Below are positions 47,401 through 58,998 of a stretch of DNA of 64,000 nucleotides, in pieces. The first letter of the stretch is position 1, and every line of letters starts with the position of its first letter. The position numbers were made by a program, and so were the translations under genes. The notes under the pieces were generated by a model, which made no database searches, was not told the DNA's origin, and worked only from the letters and a program-made list of their open reading frames with translations. This DNA is from Sipunculus nudus (Eukaryota > Annelida > Sipuncula > Golfingiida > Sipunculidae). The stretch lies in NCBI GenBank assembly GCA_026874595.1, contig CM049306.1, positions 17,505,019 through 17,569,018 on the forward strand. Direction: 5' to 3'.

Positions 47401-50400
47401 AATTTAGAAGCTGAAATCCTTACGTGTGCATGATATGAAAATTAAACCAACAGTACTTACAGGGAAAAAACGTGCCATGCCCAAATTTGGGCAAAATTTT
47501 AGGTACTGATTTCATATTTATGCGAATAACTTATAAAATTTGAAAAATTCAGATCTAATTTTTGGTATACAATTGAATCTTGATTAAATGGCGTTATATA
47601 CCTGAAAAGAAGTCTCTAGCTTCAGCCATTCTTATGTTAAGTGAGTTAATATATTTCCTGATTTTTTATGAGGTGCATTATGTTCCAGCCCATAACTTCA
47701 AATTATGCAATACTGACCTAATTTTTGGTATGTACATAGAAAATGTATGGAAGAATATGCATATTCACTATGATCAAAATCAGATCTGTGGTTTTGATAT
47801 TAGGCAGTCTTATAGTGTAACAATGGTTGTTTTATGGAAAATGGAGGTTTTTCCTTAATATCTCAAAGGAAAGAAGTCCTAATGACCCAGTTATCGGTAT
47901 GGTAGGAGATTTTGGGGACATCTAACTGTATGCCGAATTTCGGATTCTTAGGTCTAAAGGTTTCAAAACGTGCCAGTTTAACGGACAGACGGACGGACAG
48001 GCGACGAAAGGACCAGGACTATAGCTCAGATGACTTATAGTCAGCTGAGCTAATAACTAATATCCCCAGTCCACGGATGGAAGAACTTGGTGGAATGATG
48101 GGATTAAAGTTTAACATATGCAATATTACCCAACTGAATATATAAATTGCTTTCAAATTTAAGACTTTAATAGCTTAAATCCATACACATACAGCATATG
48201 AAAGTTATTTCAACAGTGCTTATAGAAAAAATTTCATAAATAATATATATTTAAAGATAACAGAGAGATGATGGACAGACAGAGCTGATCACTTTATGTT
48301 CCTTTCTCCTGAGGAAAGAATATGTTTCAATCAGACCTTAATTTTTTCTAATCCAATTATTTTTTTTTCCAATAGATTTTACACATTTTCAATTAAAAAA
48401 CTAATGTCCCAGTGCACAGGTGCAAAGGAATTAACGGCAGCTGGGGTTGGGGGGGGGATGGTTTGATTAACAACACTTCTGCACATACATACAGGGCAAA
48501 CAAAGCCTGATCTCCAATTCTGCTATGGCAGGATAATAATGAACAAATGTTTGAATTGATGATTTTATTATCAAATCATTTTTTTATTTTATGTTTATAT
48601 TTATATACATTTCCAATATAATCTATATATCTATATAAAAGTTTATTCATCATTCTAAATTGCATTATCATAAATCTCAATCAGATAACACAACATCATG
48701 CATACAAATGTATATTTATTTTTTACAACAAAAATATATATTTTAAATATGCAAAACAATAAATATATAAAAAAACTAGATATTTCCTGGCACTGCAGGT
48801 GCCATAGTATCCCCAAACAATTAATCCCCCCCCCCCCCCTTTAAGAATAGGCCCCCCATCTTCAGCAACAATTAATATCAGACCACACTCATAGAAAAGG
48901 TCACTCTCATAGAAAAGGTTATGACCCCAATTTCAATATACATCATCCCCTAACCCATGTCTATGTATATGCATAATATGAAAGAAATATGTCCCATAGT
49001 TTCTGACTTATAATGCTCACAGTACTGTTAAGTGGCAATGATGGGGGTATTAAAAGGCCCGAAAACAAGTAAAAGAATAACAGGTGGCGCCACCTGTTTC
49101 CGGTACATGACATTACTATCCAAGATCTTCGGTCAAGTTGATTTTTGGACCAATAACTGCATCCCTTATTGAGATATTAATGATTTTGTGTGATTTTCAC
49201 CATATATGGCAATATTCAAGGTCAAGGCCACTCTCATAGGAAAGGTCATGACCCCAATTTAAATAAACATCGTCCCATAACCCATATCTATGTATATGCA
49301 TAATTGAAAAGAAATCTGTCCATTAGTTTTTGACATATAATGCTCACAGTACTGTCAAGTAGCAATTTTGGGGGTATTAAACGGCATGAAAACAAGTAAA
49401 GAATAATAGGTGGCGCCACCAGTTTCTGGAACATGACAACCCTATCCATGATCTTCCATCAACTTGATTTTGGGATCAATCTATGCAAGATTTCTTGAGA
49501 TATTTAAGAATTTGTGTGATTTTCCCCAAAATTGGACCTATTCAAGGTCAAGGACACTCTCCTAGTCCCGGTCATGACCACATTTTAAATAGGCGTCGTC
49601 CTCTCACCCATATCTATACATATACCAAGTTTGGTAAAGATCCGTGAAATATATTTTTGAGTTATCACGCCAACAAGATTTATATGCGGAGGCAGCGGCG
49701 GAGGCAGGACCGGTATGAAAACATAGTATCCCTCGACTTTGTCTGGGGATACAATAATACTTGATTCAGATTTTACAATTTTAAATTGGGCCTTTATTTA
49801 TCCATAATTTGCTTCATATTTTATAAATTTATGCATACTGATGGGTTTAATTATATCTTAATTTGTTAAAATCATTTAAGAGAAAATTGATTTCTTTAAA
49901 AATGCTACATTAACACAACATGGCATCTTCTGGAGAACACCTTGAAATACTTTTTTAAGGAAAGTTTTGTATATTGGAGTGGAAACAGCATAACAATTAT
50001 TGAGAAACAATGAAAACAATAACAATTACTGCATAACCCTTGTTTGGTTGGGTTTGCCGGGGGGGGGGGGGGGGGGGGGGGGGGGGCTGGTGGACAGTAT
50101 GGGGTGGTGATATGAGAATAACTGAACACATGTAACAGCAGGGGATCTCCCCCAGTGACTGTATCAACCTTGGCATAGCTGACTTCCAGTGACCAGGAGT
50201 GGCCAACCTGCATGTTGACACAGCAAGTGACTACAATAGAGCCTCACAAAAAAATACAGTCACTAGCCTAATTTTCAAGCTTTTATTTTCAAATTTCAGA
50301 TTTAAACAGATAAAATATTATGTTTATATGCTGTGAAAATTAAATCAACAGTACTCACAGGAAAAAAATGTGCCAACATCAAAGTTGGGCAAAATTTAAG

Positions 50401-53400
50401 GTAATGATTATATTTTTATGCTAAAACCTTGAAAAATATACAAAATTCAGATCTAATTTTTGTTATACTATTGAATCTTAATTAAAGAAAGTTATATAAT
50501 TGGGAAAAAAGTATCTAGTTTCAAAATTTTTCATGTTCAGTGAGTAAATATTTTTCCTGATTTTTTACTAAGTCCATTATGTTTGGGCCCATAACTTACA
50601 GAAATTAGACTTAATAGACATAATTTCTGGCATGTATATAGGAAATATAAAGGAAAATACTTCTGGAAAATATTAGGAAAAACAGATAAATGGTTTTGAT
50701 ATTAGGCAGTTCTGAAGTGTGATAATAGGTTTTTAATTGAAATTTTAGGTTTTTCCTTAATATCTCTAAGGAACAAAGTCATATTGACCCAATTTTCAGT
50801 ATGGTAGGAGATTTTTGGGACATCTAACAGTATGCCAAAATTTGGATTCGTAGGTCTAACGGTTCCAAAACGTGCCAGTCTAACGGACGGACAGACGACG
50901 GACAATGGACCATGACTATAGCTCAGATGACTTACAGTCAGCTGAGCTTAAAACGTTTCTTAGATCAGTTAAATGAAAGCTACAGAAACCCCTTTCAGGT
51001 CCAAGCCCCAGACAAAACCAATTAAAAAAAGTTTTTTCATCATCTGAACTGGGTGTTCAAAATTTAACTTTGGCCCTGAATAATACTTCCATAGATCATA
51101 TGTTTAAAATAAATATAAATTTTTTTTTAAGTATAGTATTTTCTTGACAGAACTTAATATGGTTATGATGGTGACACAGAGTAGATATTTTTGCTTATGT
51201 AAGCCCAACTTTACAAGATTTTACTGTTTACATTGAGTGTGTTTGTGTGTATGCTGTATGAAAAACAAACATGTTGAACTGACCTCACGTGATGTTTTCA
51301 CATCTATTACAAATGGTGGAAAGGTGACCTTGTCTGGGAATATTTTTGCCACTATACTGAGAATGGCACACAGCCCCACAGTGACCACACACTGGAACCA
51401 TGTTATGAACAGTGGTGCCTCAAGCTGCAAAAAAAATACAACATCTTAATTATATCAGGAACTAAAATTACAAACACTGGAACAGTATCATGTTATAAAC
51501 AGAAGTGCCTTTGCTGCAAAAATACATATACAACATCTTAATTATACCAGTATTTAAAATGAAAATCACTTGAATGGTACTATGTCATAAACAGTGGTGC
51601 CTCAAACTACAAAAATACATATAAAACATCTTAATTATATCAGGAAATAAAATTACAAACACTTCCCCTTGTTGCCAATCAGTTTCAAGGCCACCAGTTT
51701 GCCAATACACAAGAAAGATACGGATTTGTATTTGACATTGTCAGACTTTCACAGTCTTAAAATAAATGGAAAGATCATTGATTTTCCTTGCTTTCCAGTA
51801 TCAGGCTGCCAAAGCCTAATGGGGAGGTGATGGGTGGTCACATCATCCACACTGGAAATGTCATATTGTGTCAACAGCATGGTCAGTCTCTCCTGAAGGA
51901 ACCAGTGGTTTGCTGGCCCAGGGTGACATCCCGGATACATGCAAATGGTGCAAACCTGACAGGAAAGCACCAAACTGGTACATAGTCATAGCCTATAGAA
52001 TTCATTTATCTTCAGCCTGGCTAAACTTTGATGCATGTTAAAGAAGGAAACATACAACACTTAATAAGCTAATTCAAACACAACCCATAAATGTGATATA
52101 CTCTTTGCCTAAACAAGGGACCCATGGGTCACGGCGCTCAGCTGTTATATATGATAAAAAATATGATTTGGGAAAGAGGCATATGCTGGTTTTGTGTGGT
52201 AATAAATATAAGCTTTATTATGAGTTGTTGGTGTTTAGCTTATGTATGATTTTGATAGTATTTTTGGAGACAGGGAAGAGGATTGATTTCATTTATTTTA
52301 TTAACAAATGGAGTGCTATTGTCACACAGATTTTGACCTGGCCATATTACTTATAAGCAGCACATAAAATAAAAGAGTTTAACTATTTATTAAAATTTAA
52401 TAACAAATGTTGTGCCAATATAATATTTATTAAAAATAATAAGAGAATCATATGATTTTTTTAATAAAATATAACTGAACTAATTATTAAAATAATATTA
52501 TAGAATATATGCATTCATGAATACATTTTGAAAGTATTTGCACTGGTATTCAAATACTTTCATTTTTACCTGAATTCCCATTTTTATGCAAGAAATTTTA
52601 TAATGGAGTACATATTCATATTCATACTCATATACATTTGCAAAGTATTTGCACCATGTCTTATCATGAAGAAAAACAGTAAAAGTTTTGAGATACTGTG
52701 ATGCATATGAAAAATTTACAGATGGACAGGCAAGTGGACAGAATGGACTAATACCTTCATTTCACTTTCAAAGGAATAATGCATTTAAGTTTATATATAA
52801 GCCTATTTTTTTAGCATATCTACTTTTTTCATTAATAGTTTTTATCTGATTCATTTTTTTATTTACAAGTGTTATAAATTTGTAATATAAAAGTGAAAAT
52901 ATAAGTTAAAATATTAGAATTCTAAGTTGCAATCATTATATTTCCAGATTGTAGCTCACATTGGGTCATATTATGCATACACATATATTTTATTATTTTT
53001 AAATCAAATGTTTAAACTGAATGTAAAAGAAAATAATGCCACAACATGGCATCTACAAAATTATTCCTTGAATTCCTATTAAAAAGTTTTGCACATTGGA
53101 GTTTTCAGGACAAGCTTAATTTTATTCACTGAAATAAAATAAAAGATTCAGTAAATTTGATAAAATAAAAACATCTTTTCAAATAAAGTATACACACTGT
53201 TGGTTGAATGAGGGACAAACAATATCATTATGCTAATTACAATCTAAGCTATAATTAATAACTGGAATTAATAGTCAATTTCACACCTGGTGAAGTTTTA
53301 CTCTTCTGAAGTAAAGCATTACTTATCTGATGAACATCCATACTTTCATAGCAATACATAACTTTGTGGACACAATTAAATGTGCACTTTAATCATTGTA

Positions 53401-56400
53401 ACCCTGGTGGTACAATCCAAAATCTAAAATGTAGCATGTCCAAGGATAAAATAAAATACAGAAAATTATAACATTCATCTAGTTTATGCACCAACTGGGG
53501 GGGGGGGGGGGGGTTGAGTGCAGGGCAGAGGAGAAGCCTGCTAGTAGTGGCCAAGCTGGGTCAAGGCAAGCTGCCTGGGGTGGGTTACATAATGCAAGTG
53601 AAGGCTGTACTACTAGGTTGGCCAGATATAAACAACACTTGACATGGTGTATGAAAACTTGAATAAAAGCTATTCTTTTCAAACAATTTCTTTGAAATTT
53701 CAGATTTTAAAAGATTAAATCCTTATGTATATATGCTGTGAAAATTAAATCAACAGTGCTTACAGGGAAAAAACGTGCCACTGCCAAAGTTGGACAAAAT
53801 TTAAGGTATTAATTTTTTATTTATGCTAATAACTCGAAAAATTTGCAAAATTCAGATCTAATTTTGGGCAAACAATTGAATCTTGATTAAATAAAGTTAT
53901 ATTCCTGAAAAAAAGTCTTCAGCTTCAGCAATTCTCATGTTAAGTGAGCAAATATATTTCCTGATTTTTAAAAAATTGCATTATATTTGGGCCTATAACT
54001 TCAAAATAATACCCAATACTGACCTAATTTTTGGTATGTGCATAGAAAATATATGGAAGAATATGAATACTAAATATGATCAAAAACAGATCAGTGGTTT
54101 TGATATTAGGCAGATTTGAAGTGTAACAATTGCTTTTTTATGGAAAACGGAGGTTTTTCCTTAATATCTCGAAGGAACGAAGTTCTAATGACCCAATTTT
54201 CGGTATGGTAGGAGATTTTGGGGACATCTAATGGTATGCAGAATTTTGGATTCGTAGGTCCAACAGTTTTAAAACGTGCCCTGTTAACGGACGGACGGAC
54301 GACGGACAAAGGACCACGACTATAGCTCAGTTGACTTACAGTCAGCTGAGCTAAAAATGAAAGATCTGTTTAGTTATAGGATGTCAGTGTTTTGAGTAAA
54401 CACAGACATAACACTATAGATATAGACCATTGATTCTGATGCACATTTTCTTTGAATAAAAGATCAGTTGGTAGAGCATGTGATTAATTATTAACAAAAG
54501 TCCCCTTGCGACCATTTGGAATCAAGCTTAGCACATGCTGACTATTGATATTTCCAGTGGTGAAAAAAAGTAGAAATAATTGATCTTACTAACAAAAAGT
54601 ACCTTCAGAAGATGTTGTTACTACCACTATGTGAGAATACATACCACTGCTGCAGGCAAGATCAACATACACATGTAATATTTTATATGGAAACCAGGGT
54701 TTAAAGGTTTTACCCAGCACCTGTTTAAAACCAAAGTTTTACCAAGGTAAAAATCAGGCTAGGTAAAAAATGTTTTACCCAGGTACTGGCCAGGAATCCT
54801 TGGATTTTACCCCGAATTCCTGTCAATTTGGGTGATGTGCTCTGCACAGCCAAATATAATGTGGGTGCTGGGTGGTAAATAACTCCTTTTAAAGAGGGGT
54901 GATGTGGTCAGAGTACTTGGTTTCCTACCAGTTTTCACAAAATGTGTGTATAACTTCTGATGACCAATCAGAAAGAAATGAATCTTTTTATGCAGGAACA
55001 GCAAATAAACATAGAAAAAAGCTTGGTTAAAAACACTGGGCAAAACCCTGCATGGGTAAAACACAGATAAAATCTGGGTCAAATACTTTAAACCCAGGTG
55101 TTATCCACTGGGTTGGGTAAAATAGATTTTACCCTGGTCAAATTCAAACCCTGATGGAAACTCACAGACCAGTTACTACCGTGAAATCAGAACCCTAACG
55201 CATCAAGAGTTACATGTGATAATGATCTCTATGTGAAGGAAATTTAAAACTGACAGTTAAATTGTAAACTGTTGTCCAACTGATATCCTTTCTGTTTATG
55301 AAACAGGTTTTGTCTTTTTATTGAAATGTAACTTCTGATGAAGGGACTGATGAAACCTGGGTCAAATATCAAGAATATAGGTTAATGTTCCACACAGCAT
55401 GAATTCATGTGGATGAAACTCAAATTTTGTCTAGAGAATCTGAAACTGCCAAAGTAGGGTTTTATTTAGGTGTAAACCATAATCAAAACCAAAACATATA
55501 TATTCTTAACTGAAAAAATTTCAAGCACCAATTGTTTACAATTGTGGATAATTTTGGTAGTATTTTTGTATTATTGGATAATATTGATAATACAAATGTG
55601 TAATAAAATGCCCAACAGGGTGTATACTATAGCTGGGTTTACAAGCTGATACTTTCAGCATTGAAAATTTTGGCATCATATTTTGGATTGATATCTTCTG
55701 AACTGTAGTAAAAGAAGTAAATCCAATCATCAATCAAATCAACAGTGTTTTCAATATCACCAGTCAACAAGTGCAACATCAAAGTAGAAATCATGATCTG
55801 TATGACTTAAAACATGTTCATCCCAGTGGTAGTATATACAGTGGAACCTCTCCTCACAGGCACCTCTGTACTAAGGGCACCTCCTATTTACGTCCACTTA
55901 CAGGTAGTTCCTTGAAAGTAGGGTCTGAAATCTATAACCTCCCTGCTAAGGGCACCTCTCTGTTGTGGACAAATGTCCAGTCCCATCAGTTTCCAATATT
56001 CAGAGGTTTTACTGTGTGAAAAATATTTTCTATTTGCATATAAAACTAACATCATGCATACAAGTAAAAAAACCTGTTCAGCCAGGCTAAAAACAATCAA
56101 TGTGTAAAGTGTTAGTTGCACCTGAACAGATAGCAACAGATGTAGTGAGTGAATGAAACTGACTGTGCCTACACCTGTTACATTGAACCATATAAGATCT
56201 GATAACAACATGACATATAATGTATTCAGGTACGCACAGTCATGACTTTTACTACAGAGATGTTATTACAGATGGTCCAATATCAGGCCAGCTAAAATGT
56301 TTTTGGTTCTGAGTGCTTGTCTGTGTGTGAAGACACAAACAAGGACATACTTGTGTCTGACGTAATTAGAAACATTAGAAAACATGGTTGTAAACATAAT

Positions 56401-58889
56401 TTACTTAACTTACCTTGAGATCTTTACTGCTTAGCAGGTATTTATTCAGGAATACTAGAGATATTGAGACAAACCTGCAACAAAGAGAAAATGCTAATTA
56501 AATAAGTCTTTACATCATAAAATACAAGACATAGGCCATGAACAGCTCAGTATTGTCTAAAGGCTGTGCCACCTTTATATTATAATTGGACCTGATACCA
56601 CTGGTATTAATATCAGCCACAAGTTTAACTATAAACTATAAATTTTATCAATTAAGAGTTGCTCTGTACTAATTAAATACAGGCTTAAACTTTAATATAC
56701 TGTTACTGAAAACAAATATAACTGACACCTGATTCTAAAATTTCTACTAAATGAGAATTTGTAGTATTACATGCTATTTTTACTGACTAACTGTGTATTA
56801 TAAATTAACTGGAAAACATGTACAGTGTAACAGCCAAGCAGAATATATGATGCATTGAAGGTGTAGAACTATTTATGAATTGGTGCCCTGACTCTATCAC
56901 TCATATGACACTTGTTAGTCAGGGCTGAAAAAAAGGGACATCCGTCACAACAATTGAGACATCACAGACTTTTACTGCCATGTCATGCTTCGTGTAGTGT
57001 TGTCACGCAATTTGCAGTTTCCCCATCGTTGTTATCCTCCACAGTGCACTGTTATGCATTAACCTGGGATCGTTGGTTTGAGTGTCAGCAACTTTACTTG
57101 ACAGTATTTAGCAGGTTTTGGTGAAATCTTGTGGAGGTTTAGTGTGACACCAAATAAATATTCCATTAAATTTTGGAGGTAATCATGACCACCATAATAT
57201 ATTTTTAATTCAAAAGATCATATACCCTTGTGACACACTGATTCTTTCATAAGGGAGTTGGGGGGGGGGGCATTTGCAGACTACAATTTCACAATTTAGT
57301 TCCAATAGATCATTATATATTTTATATATTGTACATATAATATGCATTAACAAGGACAACTCCTACTTACAACTCAAATCTGTAACAATAAGTAACACCA
57401 AGTGACTGGTACCTCAATCCCCACATAGGTTATAATGCATGCTTACATTGTTCAACAAGAGTTACAAGAACAAATCAACCTTTTAAACCCAAGCACTGGT
57501 AATAAGTGAACAAGCCATTTTCAAGAATGGCTATTTCACTTGTCGCCATATGTGAGATAGATCACAGTTTTCCCCACAAAAATGTGCTTTATATTTTAAA
57601 GTATTCACATGAAGAACTGAACCTTAATATGGCAGATCAAACAGAGGATATTTCAAAGTTTCTGAGTATGTAAAGTTGGGGTAAAACCTGTGTCTCCTCT
57701 CAAAATATGTATTACATGAGGTCTCTTTGTAGTAAGCTCCTTGGCAATATCACTGAATCTTAATTAATTTGATCTGGTCTCTTTAACCCTGGCAAAATTA
57801 GGCATTTAAAGCACTGCTACATATGTCACTACATACATGTTATATCCAGTATGTTAATCAGGATATATGGGTACCTCCTGGCCAGCACTGCTGTATCAAA
57901 CTCATGATTAGTGAGCAAACTAACAATGTCCACAACAATGGACCCTTATATTATGGCATATTTTAAATATGAGAATGAAATATATTGATTTATAATGGAG
58001 AGTACCTACAAGATTAACATATTTGATGATGGGGTGTTCCAATATTTCAATATTATCAAGCTGTTCTGTGCATACTGATAATATTCAGGTCTTGGGATGA
58101 ATGATTATCAAAACCATTTATCAGAATATTTGTTACACTGCCACATGTTTGTCACGTGTTTTATTAAATACCTCTGGAGTTTATATGAAAGGGACAGACT
58201 TACACAAACAAGTTCCTGGCTGGACATGTCAGTTATCACTGATCAATGTAACATGTATCAGTGATTCAGTATGCTAAATGTTGTAATAATGATGGCAAAG
58301 CAAATTATCCACATTGGCACATTCCTTAAATCGGTTATATGCATTTTAAATAGGTCAATTTACACCATTTCACCAAAATCAAAACTTGGTCAGACAAGTG
58401 TCCGCAATGTGAGGCTTGTACATACTCAATAACAATGAAAAAACCTGTCAATTTCCTAATTACAACTATCTGAAAAATGAGGAGAAATCCAAGAAATTAA
58501 AAGAAAATTCTATGTTCTGATGCCCTCTATCCTTTGTTTGGTCCTCTCTTTTGGTCCTGTCACAGGTTATTAAATGCAAACTTAATACCTGCTCGTGGTA
58601 CCAGGAGATCACGTGACCTGGTGATTCCTGGCACCACCCACGTTTCAGTAAAAAGTGTGTCAGTTTCTATTTTGTATATTAGGCAGGTCTCTGTCACATT
58701 ATACCAATACAAAACACATATCCCATACAAATATACCTTTAAAATGAACTTGTCATGTATGGCGGACTGTGTGATGCAATGGAGCCTGTTGCGTACTGCA
58801 TTGTAAATGCTCTTCCTCATGACTGCATGATGTTGACAGACCATTTCTTTACAAGACTCAGTTTTATTCTTTGGAGGTAATGTGGACAT
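38379..58889 (-). CDS. SLC35C1: GDP-fucose transporter 1 (SLC35C1), complete
   Basis: Six exons on the minus strand, 5' to 3': 58889-58705, 56474-56414, 51424-51284, 41646-41530, 39385-39277 and 38899-38379. They join in frame into 377 codons and stop at TAA (38381-38379). The family is about 360 residues long. It is a nucleotide-sugar antiporter of the drug/metabolite transporter superfamily with about ten membrane helices. It carries GDP-fucose into the Golgi lumen in exchange for GMP and so supplies fucosyltransferases. Hallmarks: [13 protein letters not shown] in the first helix; [11 protein letters not shown] at 158-168, whose Arg160 should match the Arg mutated in human LAD-II/CDG-IIc; GYVTGLQ at 294-300; [13 protein letters not shown] at 305-317; LGGSAAYT near the end. 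No catalytic-region gap is visible. An in-frame ATG at 58991-58989 would add 34 residues. Introns are 0.4 to 9.6 kb and full of repeats. Confidence 0.96.
39277..39385 (-). CDS. SLC35C1: SLC35C1 exon 5
   Basis: 109 bp between TTTTGTAG and GTAGGT. It encodes [20 protein letters not shown] followed by [16 protein letters not shown], and ends one base into a Gly codon. The LKQTTS and FFLGVDQEG segments are characteristic. Confidence 0.96.
39825..41166 (-). mobile_element. Helentron-like element H1
   Basis: The left edge CTAG, then the hairpin GGCACC-ACA-GGTGCC, then GTATCCCCAGACA. The right edge is GGCTGGGGATACAAT. Read on the minus strand, the CTAG end with its upstream hairpin resembles a Helitron 3' end, and GTATCCCC/GGGGATAC are subterminal inverted repeats. 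The core has degenerate tandem units and the AGGTGGCGCCACCT palindrome at 40505. It lies in SLC35C1 intron 4. Confidence 0.76.
41530..41646 (-). CDS. SLC35C1: SLC35C1 exon 4
   Basis: 117 bp (39 codons) between ATTTCAG and GTGAGT. It encodes [20 protein letters not shown] and then [19 protein letters not shown]. It contains Arg160 of the VGRSLTT motif and the [10 protein letters not shown] segment typical of SLC35C proteins. Confidence 0.96.
42609..42668. repeat. (TA)n microsatellite
   Basis: About 30 TA dinucleotides. Confidence 0.95.
43372..43444. repeat. GA-rich microsatellite
   Basis: GAGAGAGAGAGA with AAAGAGAGAAAGAGAGAG blocks. A purine-only tract on the + strand. Confidence 0.9.
44147..44204. 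repeat. (AT)n microsatellite
   Basis: About 28 AT dinucleotides. Confidence 0.95.
44329..44476. repeat. (GA)n microsatellite
   Basis: Long GA run with a central uninterrupted stretch of about 45 bases (44408-44454), within a hairpin-ended repeat copy. Confidence 0.93.
45025..46164 (-). mobile_element. Helentron-like element H2
   Basis: The left edge is CTAG plus hairpin GGCACC-GCA-GGTGCC and GTATCCCCAGACA. The right edge is TTTGTCTGGGGATACAAT. Subterminal inverted repeats match over about 13 bp. Two core units 284 bp apart each contain three TGACCT half-sites (45196 and 45480). Nested in the intron-3 repeat cluster. Confidence 0.8.
48776..49755 (-). mobile_element. Helentron-like element H3
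   Basis: The left edge is CTAG plus hairpin GGCACT-GCA-GGTGCC and TAGTATCCCCA. The right edge is TTTGTCTGGGGATACAAT. Contains the 16-bp perfect palindrome CAGGTGGCGCCACCTG at 49081-49096 and several AAGGTCAAGG(C/A)CACTCT blocks. About 0.98 kb, no ORF. Confidence 0.8.
50059..50088. repeat. poly-G tract of about 28 bases
   Basis: Uninterrupted G run on + (template of false poly-Pro frames on minus). A similar run lies at 33497-33513 in the related element copy. Confidence 0.9.
51284..51424 (-). CDS. SLC35C1: SLC35C1 exon 3
   Basis: 141 bp (47 codons) between TTTTTTTTGCAG and GTCAGT. It encodes [20 protein letters not shown], then [20 protein letters not shown] and DVKTSRE (helix 2 and the following loop). 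Confidence 0.95.
52114..54358 (+). mobile_element. hairpin-ended repeat element (complete copy, 2.25 kb)
   Basis: Starts CAAGGGACCCATGGGTCA (with the 12-bp palindrome GACCCATGGGTC) and ends in the hairpin AGCTCAGTTGACT-TAC-AGTCAGCTGAGCT plus AAAAAT. The AT-rich interior has a poly-G run at 53498 and no protein. It lies in SLC35C1 intron 2. Confidence 0.78.
54695..55153. mobile_element. hAT-type MITE with 8-bp target duplication
   Basis: Ends CAGGGTTTAAAGG and GGTCAAATTCAAACCCTG are inverted. The element is flanked on both sides by ATGGAAAC (54687-54694 and 55154-55161), the 8-bp duplication typical of hAT. The 459-bp interior has many GGTAAAA/TTTTACC motifs and no transposase. Confidence 0.87.
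55839..56014. mobile_element. Tigger/pogo-type MITE
   Basis: CAGTGGAACCTCTCC and CAGAGGTTTTACTG inverted ends, TA on the left and TG (probably decayed TA) on the right. Inside are repeats of AGGGCACCTC. Length 176 bp, close to the copies at 23479 and 61558. Confidence 0.83.
56414..56474 (-). CDS. SLC35C1: SLC35C1 exon 2
   Basis: 61 bp between CTTTGTTGCAG and GTAAGT. The first base completes Trp, then it encodes [20 protein letters not shown]. This is a signature of GDP-fucose transporters. Confidence 0.95.
58705..58889 (-). CDS. SLC35C1: SLC35C1 exon 1 (start exon)
   Basis: From the ATG at 58889-58887 ([20 protein letters not shown]...) to the donor TATTG/GTATAA. It encodes a hydrophilic cytosolic tail, then [16 protein letters not shown], the beginning of helix 1. 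Its last two bases (TG) pair with the G of the next exon to make Trp. Other in-frame ATGs at 58991-58989, 58844-58842 and 58820-58818 are possible starts. I chose 58889 because the tail length then best fits the family. Confidence 0.82.
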
Positions 58890-58998
58890 ATGTAAAACAG
58901 AGTGACATTCAGCAAATTTCTTGGACAGTGAACAAGAGTGTCTTTTGGTATCAAAGTGGATCCATGATTTTACAATAAATGCTGCTGCCATATTTAAA

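Larger units (their letters stand above)
42300..50951 (+). mobile_element. cluster of nested hairpin-ended elements in SLC35C1 intron 3
   Basis: Two starts (CAAGGGACCCATGGGTCA at 42300 and 42717) and two hairpin ends (AGCTCAGATGACTTA... near 48028-48056 and 50918-50951) with diverged interior copies between them. Helentron-like elements H2 and H3 and several microsatellites sit inside. This accounts for nearly all of the 9.6-kb intron. Exact pairing of starts with ends is uncertain. Confidence 0.65.

Noticed and set aside
49905-50221. Poly-proline proteins on the minus strand
   Set aside because: Made by translating the poly-G tract at 50059-50088.
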